From Seonamhaeicola algicola (GTDB taxonomy: Bacteria > Bacteroidota > Bacteroidia > Flavobacteriales > Flavobacteriaceae), in contig NZ_VOSC01000033.1 of the NCBI RefSeq assembly GCF_007997385.1, positions 186,775-250,774 on the forward strand: 64,000 bases of DNA. The letters run 5' to 3'. A program made the position numbers and the translations under genes. A model generated the notes under the pieces. The model was not told the DNA's origin and made no database searches. It worked only from the letters and a program-made list of their open reading frames with translations. Position 1 is the stretch's first letter. Every line of letters begins with the position of its first letter. This document shows positions 1 to 8,590 of this stretch, piece by piece.

Positions 1-287
1 GGCACAAACGTTAAAACCAAATGTGTTATGGCTACCAAAATAACTAGTTTAGGCTTTACTTTAAATACCAAGCACAAACCTATAGCTACTTCAATAATTG
101 CAAGTAGTAAGAAGCCTAGGTTTTTGGGTAACATAGCAAACGTTAAAAATTGTATTGTTTCTTTTGCCAAATCTTCAGCAGGACTTACTTCAGGAAAAAA
201 CTTAAGCATTCCAAACCATAAATAAACTACGCCCACACTAATAGCTAAAATTCTTTCTCTATCAAATTTTAACAAAATTCTAGTCAT
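1..287 (-). CDS. DoxX-like membrane protein, 3' end beyond the window
   Basis: Reading leftward from an ATG at 287 gives about 95 codons without a stop up to the window edge, so the C-terminus is missing. The translation starts MTRILLKFDRERILAISVG and shows at least two hydrophobic helices: VGVVYLWFGMLKFFPE (about residues 18-33) and NLGFLLLAIIEVAIGLCLVF, followed by a third starting after KVKPK. The W-F-G-x-x-K-F pattern near the N-terminus and short helices are typical of DoxX-like four-helix inner-membrane proteins. The role is unknown; DoxX relatives are linked to respiratory or redox functions. The gene is 22 bp upstream of the haloperoxidase gene's stop codon, on the same strand, so the two may be cotranscribed. 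Confidence 0.6.
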   Translation of the reverse strand, partial: MTRILLKFDRERILAISVGVVYLWFGMLKFFPEVSPAEDLAKETIQFLTFAMLPKNLGFLLLAIIEVAIGLCLVFKVKPKLVILVAITHLVLTFV

Positions 288-309
288 ATACTACTTTTTG
301 GTTATAAAA

Positions 310-1806
310 CTACTGTGCATTTGCATCATTTCCTATTAAATTTAAATACTTTTTATAATTATACCTTGCTACTTTTCTACCCAACTCTAAGCCTTCAATA
401 TTATCTGCTTGAATATGATAACCTCCCATTACTCTTGAAATACCAGCCATTTCTCCTGTTTCTGTGAAAGTTGGAAATTTAAGAACTACCGGATCTTCTA
501 AGTTATCGGGTTCTGTTAATGCTCCAGGAATAAGTGTAACTTCTTCTCCAAAAAAATCATTCCCTGTAAATAACTTTAAAGCTTCTGCACACCCACCGCT
601 AATGGTACTATGCCCTGATACGTAACTTGGAAATGGCGGACATAAAAATACATCGGGCGAATAGGGCCTCCAGAACTGTCCTTTTAATGTTGTCATTCCT
701 ACTTCAGGACCGCCCCAAGCTTTAATATCTTTATCTTCAAAATATTTATGAACCAATGCATACGGACGCGCAAAATCATAAAACATTTTAGAATCCCAAC
801 ATGCTATAAAGGCGTCCATAGCAACAGATTCTACTAAAAAATACATTTTCACATCATCATCTAAAGTATTTTTATCACGTCTTGATACATCTTGCGCAAA
901 CTTTAACCAATGACCAGCTTGTTGAACTGATTTAGGGCCATCTCGCATAAATTCAACTAATGCTTTGTTTTCTGGTGTTAAGTTAGCTTGCAGCTCTACT
1001 ACTTCAGCTATTTCTTCTTCCAATTGTTCAGAACCTACTAATGGTGGCGGACCAGGACGAAACTGATCTGACGATTTTAATAAAAGTGGTTTAACCTTTT
1101 GCCAATAAGGTGTTAAACAACCTGGAGCAAACCTACCGCCTTTTCCGTCTGAAAAATATTTTGGTTGCCACTTATTTATATCAACATTAGTATCTGGATC
1201 ATTAACAGGTCTATAGCCTGTGTAATCAAAATATGGTTTTCCGTTAGAACCTTCAACCGCTCCATATTGATTAGATCCGTCATTTTTTCTAGATTCTATA
1301 ACCATTTTAGCTGCTAAATTACCTATTCCTTCTGGTGTTTGAGGATCTAAAGATGTATTGTTTGGATCTAGCCCTAACGCCTTCATTTTATTACTAAACA
1401 TTAAACTATCTGAAAAGTAATATTCTTTTAAAGCGCCATAAGCCGCATAACTAATAGCTATTTCTTTATTTTTTAATGTTTGTTTGTTGGTTGGGCATCT
1501 ATCAACATTTTTTAAATATACCGGTATTGCTTTATCGTCGTAACGTGACCAAGCATCAAACATTGATGTGAAAATTAATCCTAAAAACCTTGATGTAATA
1601 GTAGGTCTTGGCTTAAACATATCGGTATCATTAGCAGTAGCCTCTAAAGCCACATACGCCCATTGGTACGCTACATTGTTTTCGCCTTTAGGCTCATTTT
1701 CAACTTCAATATTTACTGTTTCTGTTTTTTTTGGGGTGTTTTTGCAGTGAGAAAAAAGACATAAAAACACCATTAATACACATAAGTGCTGTAATTTTAG
1801 TTTCAT
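310..1806 (-). CDS. Vanadium-dependent haloperoxidase-like lipoprotein (PAP2 superfamily)
   Basis: This 498-residue protein has a lipoprotein signal (LCLFSHC, lipidated Cys21), so it should be anchored in an envelope membrane and exposed outside the cytoplasm. The three vanadate/phosphate-binding motifs of vanadium haloperoxidases and type 2 acid phosphatases are all present: K-x6-R-P at 340-348, P-S-x-x-S-G-H at 393-399 and S-R-x5-H at 457-464. The family oxidises halides with hydrogen peroxide using vanadate; phosphatase activity shares the same site. Length is close to bacterial haloperoxidase-like proteins rather than to small PAP2 phosphatases. It stands alone, divergent from the response regulator at 1921. 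Substrate (chloride, bromide, iodide or phosphate esters) cannot be told from sequence. Confidence 0.85.
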   Translation of the reverse strand: MKLKLQHLCVLMVFLCLFSHCKNTPKKTETVNIEVENEPKGENNVAYQWAYVALEATANDTDMFKPRPTITSRFLGLIFTSMFDAWSRYDDKAIPVYLKNVDRCPTNKQTLKNKEIAISYAAYGALKEYYFSDSLMFSNKMKALGLDPNNTSLDPQTPEGIGNLAAKMVIESRKNDGSNQYGAVEGSNGKPYFDYTGYRPVNDPDTNVDINKWQPKYFSDGKGGRFAPGCLTPYWQKVKPLLLKSSDQFRPGPPPLVGSEQLEEEIAEVVELQANLTPENKALVEFMRDGPKSVQQAGHWLKFAQDVSRRDKNTLDDDVKMYFLVESVAMDAFIACWDSKMFYDFARPYALVHKYFEDKDIKAWGGPEVGMTTLKGQFWRPYSPDVFLCPPFPSYVSGHSTISGGCAEALKLFTGNDFFGEEVTLIPGALTEPDNLEDPVVLKFPTFTETGEMAGISRVMGGYHIQADNIEGLELGRKVARYNYKKYLNLIGNDANAQ

Positions 1807-1920
1807 TTAAGTTAGTTTAGTTTACACCAATATTACTGTTTAAATGATTCTATAATTTGTTTTTTACACGAAATCACTATATTAATTGACGAAACTTAAT
1901 AACTAATTGACAAACGTTAT

Positions 1921-2604
1921 ATGAATGTTTTAATTATTGATGACGATCCTTTGGTATGCGACCTTTTAGAGCATTTTTGTAGCAAACTAAATATGAACAT
2001 TAATGCTACTATTACAAACTCTGGCTTTGAGGCTATTAATTTAATTAACCAAAGTAGCTTTGATTTAATTTTATTAGATTATGATTTACCTGATATAACC
2101 GGAAAAGAAATTTTATTTGTAATTGATACCAAAACTCCTGTAATTATGGTTACATCAAACAAAGATTTTGGTTATGAGTCATACAATTTTAATCAGGTTA
2201 TAGATTATTTGGTAAAGCCTATTGAATTTGCCAGATTTTATAAAAGCATTCTTAAAGTAAAAAGCACTGAAACAAAACATAACTACACTAAAGATGATTC
2301 GTTTTTTATTAAAGAGGGTACAAACCTAACTAAAATTCATAGTAACACAATTCTATTTATAAAATCTGCTGGTAATTATTTAGAATTTGTAATGGAAAAC
2401 AGGAAAGTAATGACACTTATGACTTTGAAAGATATTGCCCCTAAATTAGATAGCAACTTTTTTAAAACGCATAGATCATACATAATTAATTTACACAAAG
2501 TAGATAAAGTAACTACTGATGGCATAAAAATAAGCAACCACACCGTACCTTTAAGTAAAACTTTTGAAACTACTTTTTTACAAAAGCTTAACTTGTTAAA
2601 CTAA
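1921..2604 (+). CDS. LytTR-family response regulator
   Basis: The 227-residue protein has an N-terminal receiver domain (about 1-115) with the acidic pocket D7-D9, phospho-acceptor D53 in LILLDYDLP and conserved K99 in YLVKP. A LytTR DNA-binding domain follows (about 127-225), recognisable from FFIKEGTNLTKI, AGNYLEFV and the F-F-K-T-H-R-S-Y-I-I-N block. Such regulators act as phosphorylation-dependent transcription factors. The gene converges on the hybrid histidine kinase at 2588-5230 and their 3' ends overlap by 17 bp, which suggests the kinase is the partner although the two cannot share a transcript. Target genes are unknown. Confidence 0.9.
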   Translation: MNVLIIDDDPLVCDLLEHFCSKLNMNINATITNSGFEAINLINQSSFDLILLDYDLPDITGKEILFVIDTKTPVIMVTSNKDFGYESYNFNQVIDYLVKPIEFARFYKSILKVKSTETKHNYTKDDSFFIKEGTNLTKIHSNTILFIKSAGNYLEFVMENRKVMTLMTLKDIAPKLDSNFFKTHRSYIINLHKVDKVTTDGIKISNHTVPLSKTFETTFLQKLNLLN

Positions 2605-5230
2605 GCCTTATTTCATTACGTAAATAGCATTGTATATATTTTATAGCATTAGTTAAAATTGTGAAATTTTGTGGTGTTACATCTTCAATAGTATCAGTAA
2701 ATAATGTTTTCATTTGAAACAACTCTAAAGAATTTAGGTGTGTTATAATTTTATGTTTTATAGCTAACCATTCTTCATTATTTTTACTTTTATAAACAAC
2801 TGTAATGCGCTTTAAATAAACATCAAATTCTTTATTTAGTATATTTAAATAATTGGTTATTTTTTGTTTATTAAAATCATATTGCTCATAAATATTTTCC
2901 AATTTAGGTGTGTTATATGTATGTTTTAACATTAAAACAATAGCACAGTCTGTTAACGCGTTTAAATGTATTGGTTTTTGAATATAAGGTACTTTTAGCG
3001 TTTCAACATCTTTACTACTTAGTGCTGAAAACGCTAAAATAGGTGTAGTTATTTTAGCAGACAATGAGTTGATGTGTGTAATTATATTTTTTGAATCTAA
3101 CATTAAATCTGATAAAATTAAATTGAAATTGGCAGTACTTAAAACCTCGTTTACAATTTCAAAATCATTAATGGCAACAACCTCAACTGATAAAGCATTG
3201 AAAGCATTGCTTATAAGAATTTGAGAAGGTACATCATCTTCAATATGAAGTATTTTACACAGCTTAACATCAGTTGGGTATAAAAAAGTTTGTGTTTCTT
3301 CTTTATTTTTCTTCACTTTTACCTGTTCTATTGGCATAATAAACTTAAAAGTTGAGCCTTTGCCAAAAACAGATTGCACTTGTAATTCTCCTTTAAACAA
3401 ATCTATAATTTGTTTTACTATTGAAAGCCCCAAACCAAAACTATCTTCACGTTTAATTTTATTGGTGTTTTCTCTGTAAAATCGGTTTTTAATTTTGTTT
3501 AAATTTTCTGGTTTTATACCCAAACCAGTATCTTTTACCCAAACAATTAAGTTATTATTTTTAATACTACCGCCTACTTCAATTTGACCTTGTAATGTAT
3601 ATTTAATACTGTTAACCAATAAATTTGTTACCACTTGCTCAAAACGCAAAACATCAAGCATATAGCTATTTGTTCTTATTAATTCATCTGTATTTAAAGT
3701 TATTTTCAACCCTTTTTTCACAGCATCAAATGTATAGTTTGAAATTATAGTTTCTAGTAGTTCATTAATATTACATTGTGTTGGGTTTAGCTTAATTTTT
3801 CCTTCTAATAAACTTTGCTCATCTAGAATATCATGCATAAGCCCTTTTAAATTATTAGCACTTCTGCCTAAAGCATTTATAATAGGTGTAGCTTTTGCCG
3901 AAGGTTTATTTTTATCTAGTAAGTAAACTAAGCCCAAAATAGCGTTTAACGGTGTTCTTAATTCATGGCTCATATTTTGCAGAAACACTTTTTTATCTTC
4001 AACCGCTTCTTTTTCTCTTTGCAATGCAATTTTTAACTTTTTGAAACCAGCATCAATTTCCGCCTTCATTTGTAAAAAAGCATTGCTTAACAAACCTATT
4101 TCATCTGATCTGTTTTTTATTTCAGCTAACTGATTTTCATATACATCAGCCTCAGCATAGTTACTTATAGCTGTTGTTACTTTCTGTAATTTTAAAATAA
4201 AATAATAAGCATAAAAACACACCAAAAGCAATAATACAACACAAATAATAACAATGGTTAACAATGAATATGTATTAACGCTATTAACGTTAGCTAAAAC
4301 GGCCTTTTCATTTGCTAATGTTATTAAATACAAGGTGTTTAAACCCGATGAATACTGAATAGGTTTAACATGATATAAAAAAACTTGATTATTTGTATCA
4401 ACCAAGGTTTTACCACTATTATTTTGTAATATAGATGGCTTTACCTTATAATTATTAAAGAAATTACTACCTGTATTTCGTTGTTTTCCAAAGGAAAAAT
4501 TAAAATTTTCATGGTATTTATAATCGCCCTCAACATCAATAACTACATTTAAAATATCTTGTTTGCTAATTTCTTTAATATCACTAAAAAATGATGTTAC
4601 ATCTACATTTATAATTATTAAATATTTAAGTGTATTGTTTGTATTGTATAATTTACCAATTGCCCTTAAGGTTGGCCTGTAAGGTTTGCTAATTTCTTGA
4701 TGTTCTTCATTTAAATTTATTTCAGAAAAATAATATGGTGCCTTAACTTTTAAAGCACTGGTAACGTATTTTTTAGCACCTTTAAACTGTAAATTGGTTT
4801 TGGGTATTTTTTCAACCAACTCATCTTGTTTTATAAACTTTACTATTTCTAAACCATTATTATTAACATCAAGCAACCTAATTTGAAAGTAATTAGGCTT
4901 TTCACTTAAAATTGAATAAAAGAAAGTATCTAATGTTTTAGGTTGAAAATTGTTGTTTATATGAATGTTTTTTGAAAGAAAAGAAATATCATTTTCAACC
5001 TCACTCAACATGGAGTAAAAAGATTTCTCTAAAATATTTGAAACATGAATTAACCTATCTTGATTATAGGTTTTTATTACGGTAGTGGCTTTTTTATTAA
5101 TAAGATAACCAGACACAAAAAGCACGAACAACATAATAGTTACAAAAACAATACCCGATTTAAAGACTATTGATTTTTTAAAATTTATTATGCTGCCTTT
5201 TTGTGCCTGCTTTACCCTGTTTTCACGCAT
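2588..5230 (-). CDS. Hybrid sensor histidine kinase with receiver and Hpt-like tail
   Basis: An 880-residue membrane kinase. Two transmembrane helices (about 24-44 and 321-346) flank a periplasmic sensor of about 275 residues that resembles a Cache-type domain. A HAMP-like linker (about 347-398) and coiled coil lead to a HisKA domain with H422 in MSHELRTPLNAILG, then an ATPase domain with N-box (VNSIKYT) and G-boxes (DTGLGI, FGLGLSIV). Residues 657-770 form a receiver with acceptor D708 and K752. The last 100 residues are helical and look like a histidine phosphotransfer domain, with H826 in AIKHKI as candidate. This gives a full His-Asp-His relay in one chain. The signal sensed is not known. 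The 3' end overlaps the response regulator on the opposite strand. Confidence 0.9.
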   Translation of the reverse strand: MRENRVKQAQKGSIINFKKSIVFKSGIVFVTIMLFVLFVSGYLINKKATTVIKTYNQDRLIHVSNILEKSFYSMLSEVENDISFLSKNIHINNNFQPKTLDTFFYSILSEKPNYFQIRLLDVNNNGLEIVKFIKQDELVEKIPKTNLQFKGAKKYVTSALKVKAPYYFSEINLNEEHQEISKPYRPTLRAIGKLYNTNNTLKYLIIINVDVTSFFSDIKEISKQDILNVVIDVEGDYKYHENFNFSFGKQRNTGSNFFNNYKVKPSILQNNSGKTLVDTNNQVFLYHVKPIQYSSGLNTLYLITLANEKAVLANVNSVNTYSLLTIVIICVVLLLLVCFYAYYFILKLQKVTTAISNYAEADVYENQLAEIKNRSDEIGLLSNAFLQMKAEIDAGFKKLKIALQREKEAVEDKKVFLQNMSHELRTPLNAILGLVYLLDKNKPSAKATPIINALGRSANNLKGLMHDILDEQSLLEGKIKLNPTQCNINELLETIISNYTFDAVKKGLKITLNTDELIRTNSYMLDVLRFEQVVTNLLVNSIKYTLQGQIEVGGSIKNNNLIVWVKDTGLGIKPENLNKIKNRFYRENTNKIKREDSFGLGLSIVKQIIDLFKGELQVQSVFGKGSTFKFIMPIEQVKVKKNKEETQTFLYPTDVKLCKILHIEDDVPSQILISNAFNALSVEVVAINDFEIVNEVLSTANFNLILSDLMLDSKNIITHINSLSAKITTPILAFSALSSKDVETLKVPYIQKPIHLNALTDCAIVLMLKHTYNTPKLENIYEQYDFNKQKITNYLNILNKEFDVYLKRITVVYKSKNNEEWLAIKHKIITHLNSLELFQMKTLFTDTIEDVTPQNFTILTNAIKYIQCYLRNEIRLSLTS

Positions 5231-5238
5231 GTAATTAA

Positions 5239-5255
5239 AAATTGCTAAGCAATTT
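5239..5255 (-). terminator. Weak hairpin after argH, possible terminator
   Basis: In the leftward RNA, AAATTGC and GCAATTT pair around a three-base loop and are followed by a T-rich stretch. It lies between the argH stop (5295) and the kinase start (5230). The stem is only 7 bp and A/T-rich, so readthrough into the kinase is possible. Confidence 0.4.
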
Positions 5256-5294
5256 AATTAATTATTAGGCTACTTTAAAAGTTTTATTTATGAA

Positions 5295-6572
5295 TTAAAT
5301 CTCTGGAAACTTAGCCTTTATTTTATTTAAACTTAAATTACCAATACTACCAACATGTGTGTGTTGTTTTGATGTATCAGGAACATAACTACCGTCTTGC
5401 ACTTGCCCACCAATTTTTTGATAAGCCTCTCTAAAACTCTGGCCTTCAAAAACTAGCGTATTTATATTATCAACAGTAAAAAGGTATTTGTATTTATCGT
5501 CATTCAAATCAATATCTTTAATTATTACCTGTTGTATAGCATAGTTAAAAATATCTAAAATATCTTTCAGCTCTTCAAAAGCAGCAATCATGTTTTCTTT
5601 TAACAACTGAAAATCTCTGTGATAACCACTTGGTAAGTTATTGGTAATTAATACCATTTCTGATTGAAGCGCTTGTATTTTGTTACTTTTTCCGCGAATT
5701 AACTCAAAAACATCAGGGTTTTTTTTGTGAGGCATAATACTACTTCCGGTAGTTAATGCATCAGGAAACGTTACAAAGCCGAAATTTTGGCTCATGTATA
5801 AGCATACATCCATTGCAAACCTAGACAGTGTATTAGCCAAACTTCCCAAAGCAGCAGCAATAGTACGCTCATTTTTACCTCGCCCCATTTGTGCAGCAAC
5901 CACATTGTATTTTAAGGTTGAAAACTGCATTTCTTTTGTAGTTAATTCTCTATCAATAGGAAACGAACTACCATAACCAGCTGCCGAACCTAACGGATTT
6001 TGATCTACTGTTTTTAAAGCTGCATTTAGCAAGTACACATCATCAATCATTAACTCTGCATACGCTGAAAACCATAACCCGAATGATGATGGCATTGCCA
6101 CTTGTAAATGCGTGTATCCTGGTAATAATTTATCTTTATGCGTTTCTGCTAAACCTAAAAGCGTATCAAAAAAAGTTTTAGTTTTTTGTTTAATTAACTG
6201 CAAGTTTTCTTTGTAATACAAATGGCAAGCCACTAAAACCTGATCGTTTCTGGAGCGCGCCGTATGTATTTTCTTTCCAACATCACCTAACGTTTTAGTC
6301 AATTCAAATTCTATTTTAGAATGTACATCTTCAAACTGTGCATCAATAACAAAAGAGCCTTCTTCAATTTGTGCTGCTAAAACTTCTAATCCGCCTAATA
6401 GTTGCTCCAATTCTTCAGCCGATAAAATACCTATACTTTGCAACATTTTAGCATGCGCCTTTGAGGCTATAACATCGTACTTAGCAATGTGAATATCTAT
6501 TTCACGATCATTACCAACTGTAAATTGTTCTATTTTATTGTCTATTGATATGCCTTTATCCCAGAGTTTCAT
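5295..6572 (-). CDS. argH: Argininosuccinate lyase
   Basis: Last step of arginine synthesis: argininosuccinate is cleaved into arginine and fumarate in the cytoplasm. The protein has 425 residues, somewhat shorter than the usual 450-470, as in other Bacteroidota. The fumarase/aspartase superfamily signature GSSIMPHKKNPD is present with its flexible catalytic loop, plus the THLQ and SRNDQV blocks (TARSRNDQVL, LPGYTHLQVAMP). It is the last gene of the leftward arginine/proline operon, 85 bp after argE; a weak terminator-like hairpin follows. Confidence 0.97.
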   Translation of the reverse strand: MKLWDKGISIDNKIEQFTVGNDREIDIHIAKYDVIASKAHAKMLQSIGILSAEELEQLLGGLEVLAAQIEEGSFVIDAQFEDVHSKIEFELTKTLGDVGKKIHTARSRNDQVLVACHLYYKENLQLIKQKTKTFFDTLLGLAETHKDKLLPGYTHLQVAMPSSFGLWFSAYAELMIDDVYLLNAALKTVDQNPLGSAAGYGSSFPIDRELTTKEMQFSTLKYNVVAAQMGRGKNERTIAAALGSLANTLSRFAMDVCLYMSQNFGFVTFPDALTTGSSIMPHKKNPDVFELIRGKSNKIQALQSEMVLITNNLPSGYHRDFQLLKENMIAAFEELKDILDIFNYAIQQVIIKDIDLNDDKYKYLFTVDNINTLVFEGQSFREAYQKIGGQVQDGSYVPDTSKQHTHVGSIGNLSLNKIKAKFPEI

Positions 6573-6657
6573 TTTATTTTGTTATTAGTTTTTAGTTACT
6601 AGTTATTGGTTTAAAAGGTGCACACCGTAAACAAACAACTATAAACTATCAACTAGT

Positions 6658-7719
6658 TTATAATACTTTTTCTAATAATTCAATATATATTTTAATGCCT
6701 TCTTCTATTTCGTTTAAATAAATAAATTCATCTGCACTGTGCGAGCGTGTACTATCTCCTGGTCCTAACTTTAAACTAGGGCAGCTTAATACTGCTTGAT
6801 CGGATAATGTTGGCGAACCATAAGTTGTTCTTCCTAAAGCTATGCCTGCTTTTACCAAATCGTGATCTACTGGAATAGATGACGAATTCAATCTTAAACT
6901 TCTTGGAGTAATGCTTGTTACCGGTGCTTCGTTTTGTAGAATTTCTGCAATTTCGGCATTAGTGTAAGCATCGTTTACACGAACATCTATCACTAATTTT
7001 AAATCGGCAGGCACCGCATTATGTTGTTTTCCTGCGTTTATTTGGCTAACCGTTAGCTTCACATCGCCTAAAGCTTCAGAACCTTTTTCAAATTTATAAT
7101 CTTTAAACCATTGTAGGGCTTCTATTGATTTATAAATAACATTATCATCGTTTGGATGTGCGGCATGACTTGGTGTTCCTGTTAAAACCGCATCAAAAAC
7201 CACAAGCCCTTTTTCTGCAACGGCTAAATTCATAAGTGTTGGTTCTCCAACAATAGCCACATCAACTTTTGGAATGACACTTAACATACTATTAAGTCCA
7301 TTTGGCCCGCTGCTTTCTTCTTCCGCGGAAGCGACAATTACTAAGTTATATTTTAAATGTTCTTTATTGTAAAAATAGGCAAAGGTTGCCAATAGCGATA
7401 CCAAACAACCGCCGGCATCATTACTACCTAAACCGAATAATTTTCCATCTTCAACAATGGCTTTAAACGGATCTTTGGTGTAGGCAGAATTTGGCTTAAC
7501 CGTATCATGATGCGAGTTAAGCAACAATGTTGGCTTACCTTCTGTAAAGTATTTATTAACCGCCCAAACGTTATTTTTGGTACGTTTATAATCTATATTT
7601 TGATGCTTAAACCAAGCTTCAATATGTAACGCGGTTTCGTTTTCTTCGGAAGAAAATGATTGGGTTTCTATAAGCTGTTTTAAAAGCGCAATGGCGTTTT
7701 GGGTTAATTCCTGAATCAT
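6658..7719 (-). CDS. argE: M20-family deacylase of the arginine pathway (N-acyl-citrulline/ornithine deacylase)
   Basis: A 353-residue zinc peptidase-fold enzyme. Metal and catalytic residues of family M20 are visible: H70-x-D72, D101 in GSNDAGG, the catalytic Glu pair in SAEEES (133-135), E159 in VGEPT and a late His in STRSHSADE. It is usually called acetylornithine deacetylase. Because this operon encodes an ArgF'-type transcarbamylase acting on N-acylated ornithine, the true substrate is more likely N-succinyl- or N-acetyl-citrulline. It sits 2 bp downstream of argB on the same strand, which supports coupled expression. The family is sure; the acyl group removed is inferred from the neighbouring transcarbamylase. 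Confidence 0.9.
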   Translation of the reverse strand: MIQELTQNAIALLKQLIETQSFSSEENETALHIEAWFKHQNIDYKRTKNNVWAVNKYFTEGKPTLLLNSHHDTVKPNSAYTKDPFKAIVEDGKLFGLGSNDAGGCLVSLLATFAYFYNKEHLKYNLVIVASAEEESSGPNGLNSMLSVIPKVDVAIVGEPTLMNLAVAEKGLVVFDAVLTGTPSHAAHPNDDNVIYKSIEALQWFKDYKFEKGSEALGDVKLTVSQINAGKQHNAVPADLKLVIDVRVNDAYTNAEIAEILQNEAPVTSITPRSLRLNSSSIPVDHDLVKAGIALGRTTYGSPTLSDQAVLSCPSLKLGPGDSTRSHSADEFIYLNEIEEGIKIYIELLEKVL

Positions 7720-7721
7720 AT

Positions 7722-8501
7722 TTACAGGGTTATGGTTGTAAAATTGTCATTTTCTTGTGTGAGCATTGATGTATTCCCCATGTGAATATTAGTAACACCT
7801 CCTTTAAGGGCATCAAAACAATTTTCTAATTTAGGCAACATACCATCTGCAATAATACCTTTATCTAGCAAATTTTTATAAATATTGGTATCAATTTGTT
7901 TTATTACAGAGTTTTTATCGTTAATATCTTCTAAAACACCATTTAATTCAAAACAATAATAAATTGATGTATCATATAAAGCACTCATGCCAACCGCTAC
8001 TTGACTTGTAATGGTATCTGCATTGGTGTTTAACAGCTGACCGTTTCCATCATGGGTAATGGCACAAAATACGGGCGTAAAATTGGCTTGAATTAATTTA
8101 TTTACAGCATTATGCGCTACGTGTTTCACATCGCCTACAAAACCAAAATCTATATCTTTTACTGGTCTTTTAATAGACGTGATACTGTTTGCATCTGCTC
8201 CAGTTAATCCTATAGCATTACTATTTAGCGCTTGTAATTTAGCTACCACATTTTTATTTACTAAACCACCATAAACCATAGTTATAACCTCTAAAGTTTC
8301 GGCATCAGTAATACGACGACCGTTTACCATTTTAGATTCTATACCCAATTTAGAAGCTATACTTGTAGCGCGTTTGCCACCACCATGTACTAATATTTTT
8401 TTACCTTCTAATTTTGAAAACAATTTAAGGAATGCATTGAGAGCATTGGCATCTTCAATGATGTTTCCTCCTATTTTTACTATGGATAGTTTTTCTTTCA
8501 T
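7722..8501 (-). CDS. argB: Acetylglutamate kinase (N-acylglutamate kinase)
   Basis: Phosphorylates N-acetyl- (or here possibly N-succinyl-) glutamate. Amino-acid-kinase fold motifs are clear: VKIGGN near the N-terminus, VHGGG, NGRRITDAETLE and a nucleotide-binding Asp/Asn region (LNTNADTITS). The reading frame can be extended to an ATG at 8519, but those six extra codons (MTMNKN) run into a repeat that begins at 8515, so the start at 8501 (MKEKLSIVKIGG) is preferred. That gives 259 residues, normal for the family. It is the eighth gene from the argG end of the operon and lies just before argE. Confidence 0.95.
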   Translation of the reverse strand: MKEKLSIVKIGGNIIEDANALNAFLKLFSKLEGKKILVHGGGKRATSIASKLGIESKMVNGRRITDAETLEVITMVYGGLVNKNVVAKLQALNSNAIGLTGADANSITSIKRPVKDIDFGFVGDVKHVAHNAVNKLIQANFTPVFCAITHDGNGQLLNTNADTITSQVAVGMSALYDTSIYYCFELNGVLEDINDKNSVIKQIDTNIYKNLLDKGIIADGMLPKLENCFDALKGGVTNIHMGNTSMLTQENDNFTTITL

Positions 8502-8514
8502 GTTTTTGTTCATT

Positions 8515-8588
8515 GTCATTACAAGTAGTTTACAACAAAGTAATCTGTTTCATATCAAAAAGATTGCTTCACTACGTTCGCAATGACG
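8515..8588. repeat. Double-hairpin intergenic repeat, copy A
   Basis: The spacer between argF' and argB holds two small hairpins head to head: ATTAC (8518-8522) with GTAAT (8540-8544), and ATTGC (8563-8567) with GCAAT (8580-8584), the latter followed by GACG. Between them AATCT and AGATT are also complementary, so the whole element can fold as one long inverted repeat. Related elements lie at 9594-9620, 13710-13779 and 44449-44473. Such short elements occur in spacers of many flavobacterial genomes; that statement is from memory. Confidence 0.7.
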
Positions 8589-8590
8589 TT

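Noticed and set aside
8502-8519. Upstream ATG as the argB start
   Set aside because: The extra codons fall within the intergenic repeat beginning at 8515, and the downstream ATG gives the usual N-terminus.
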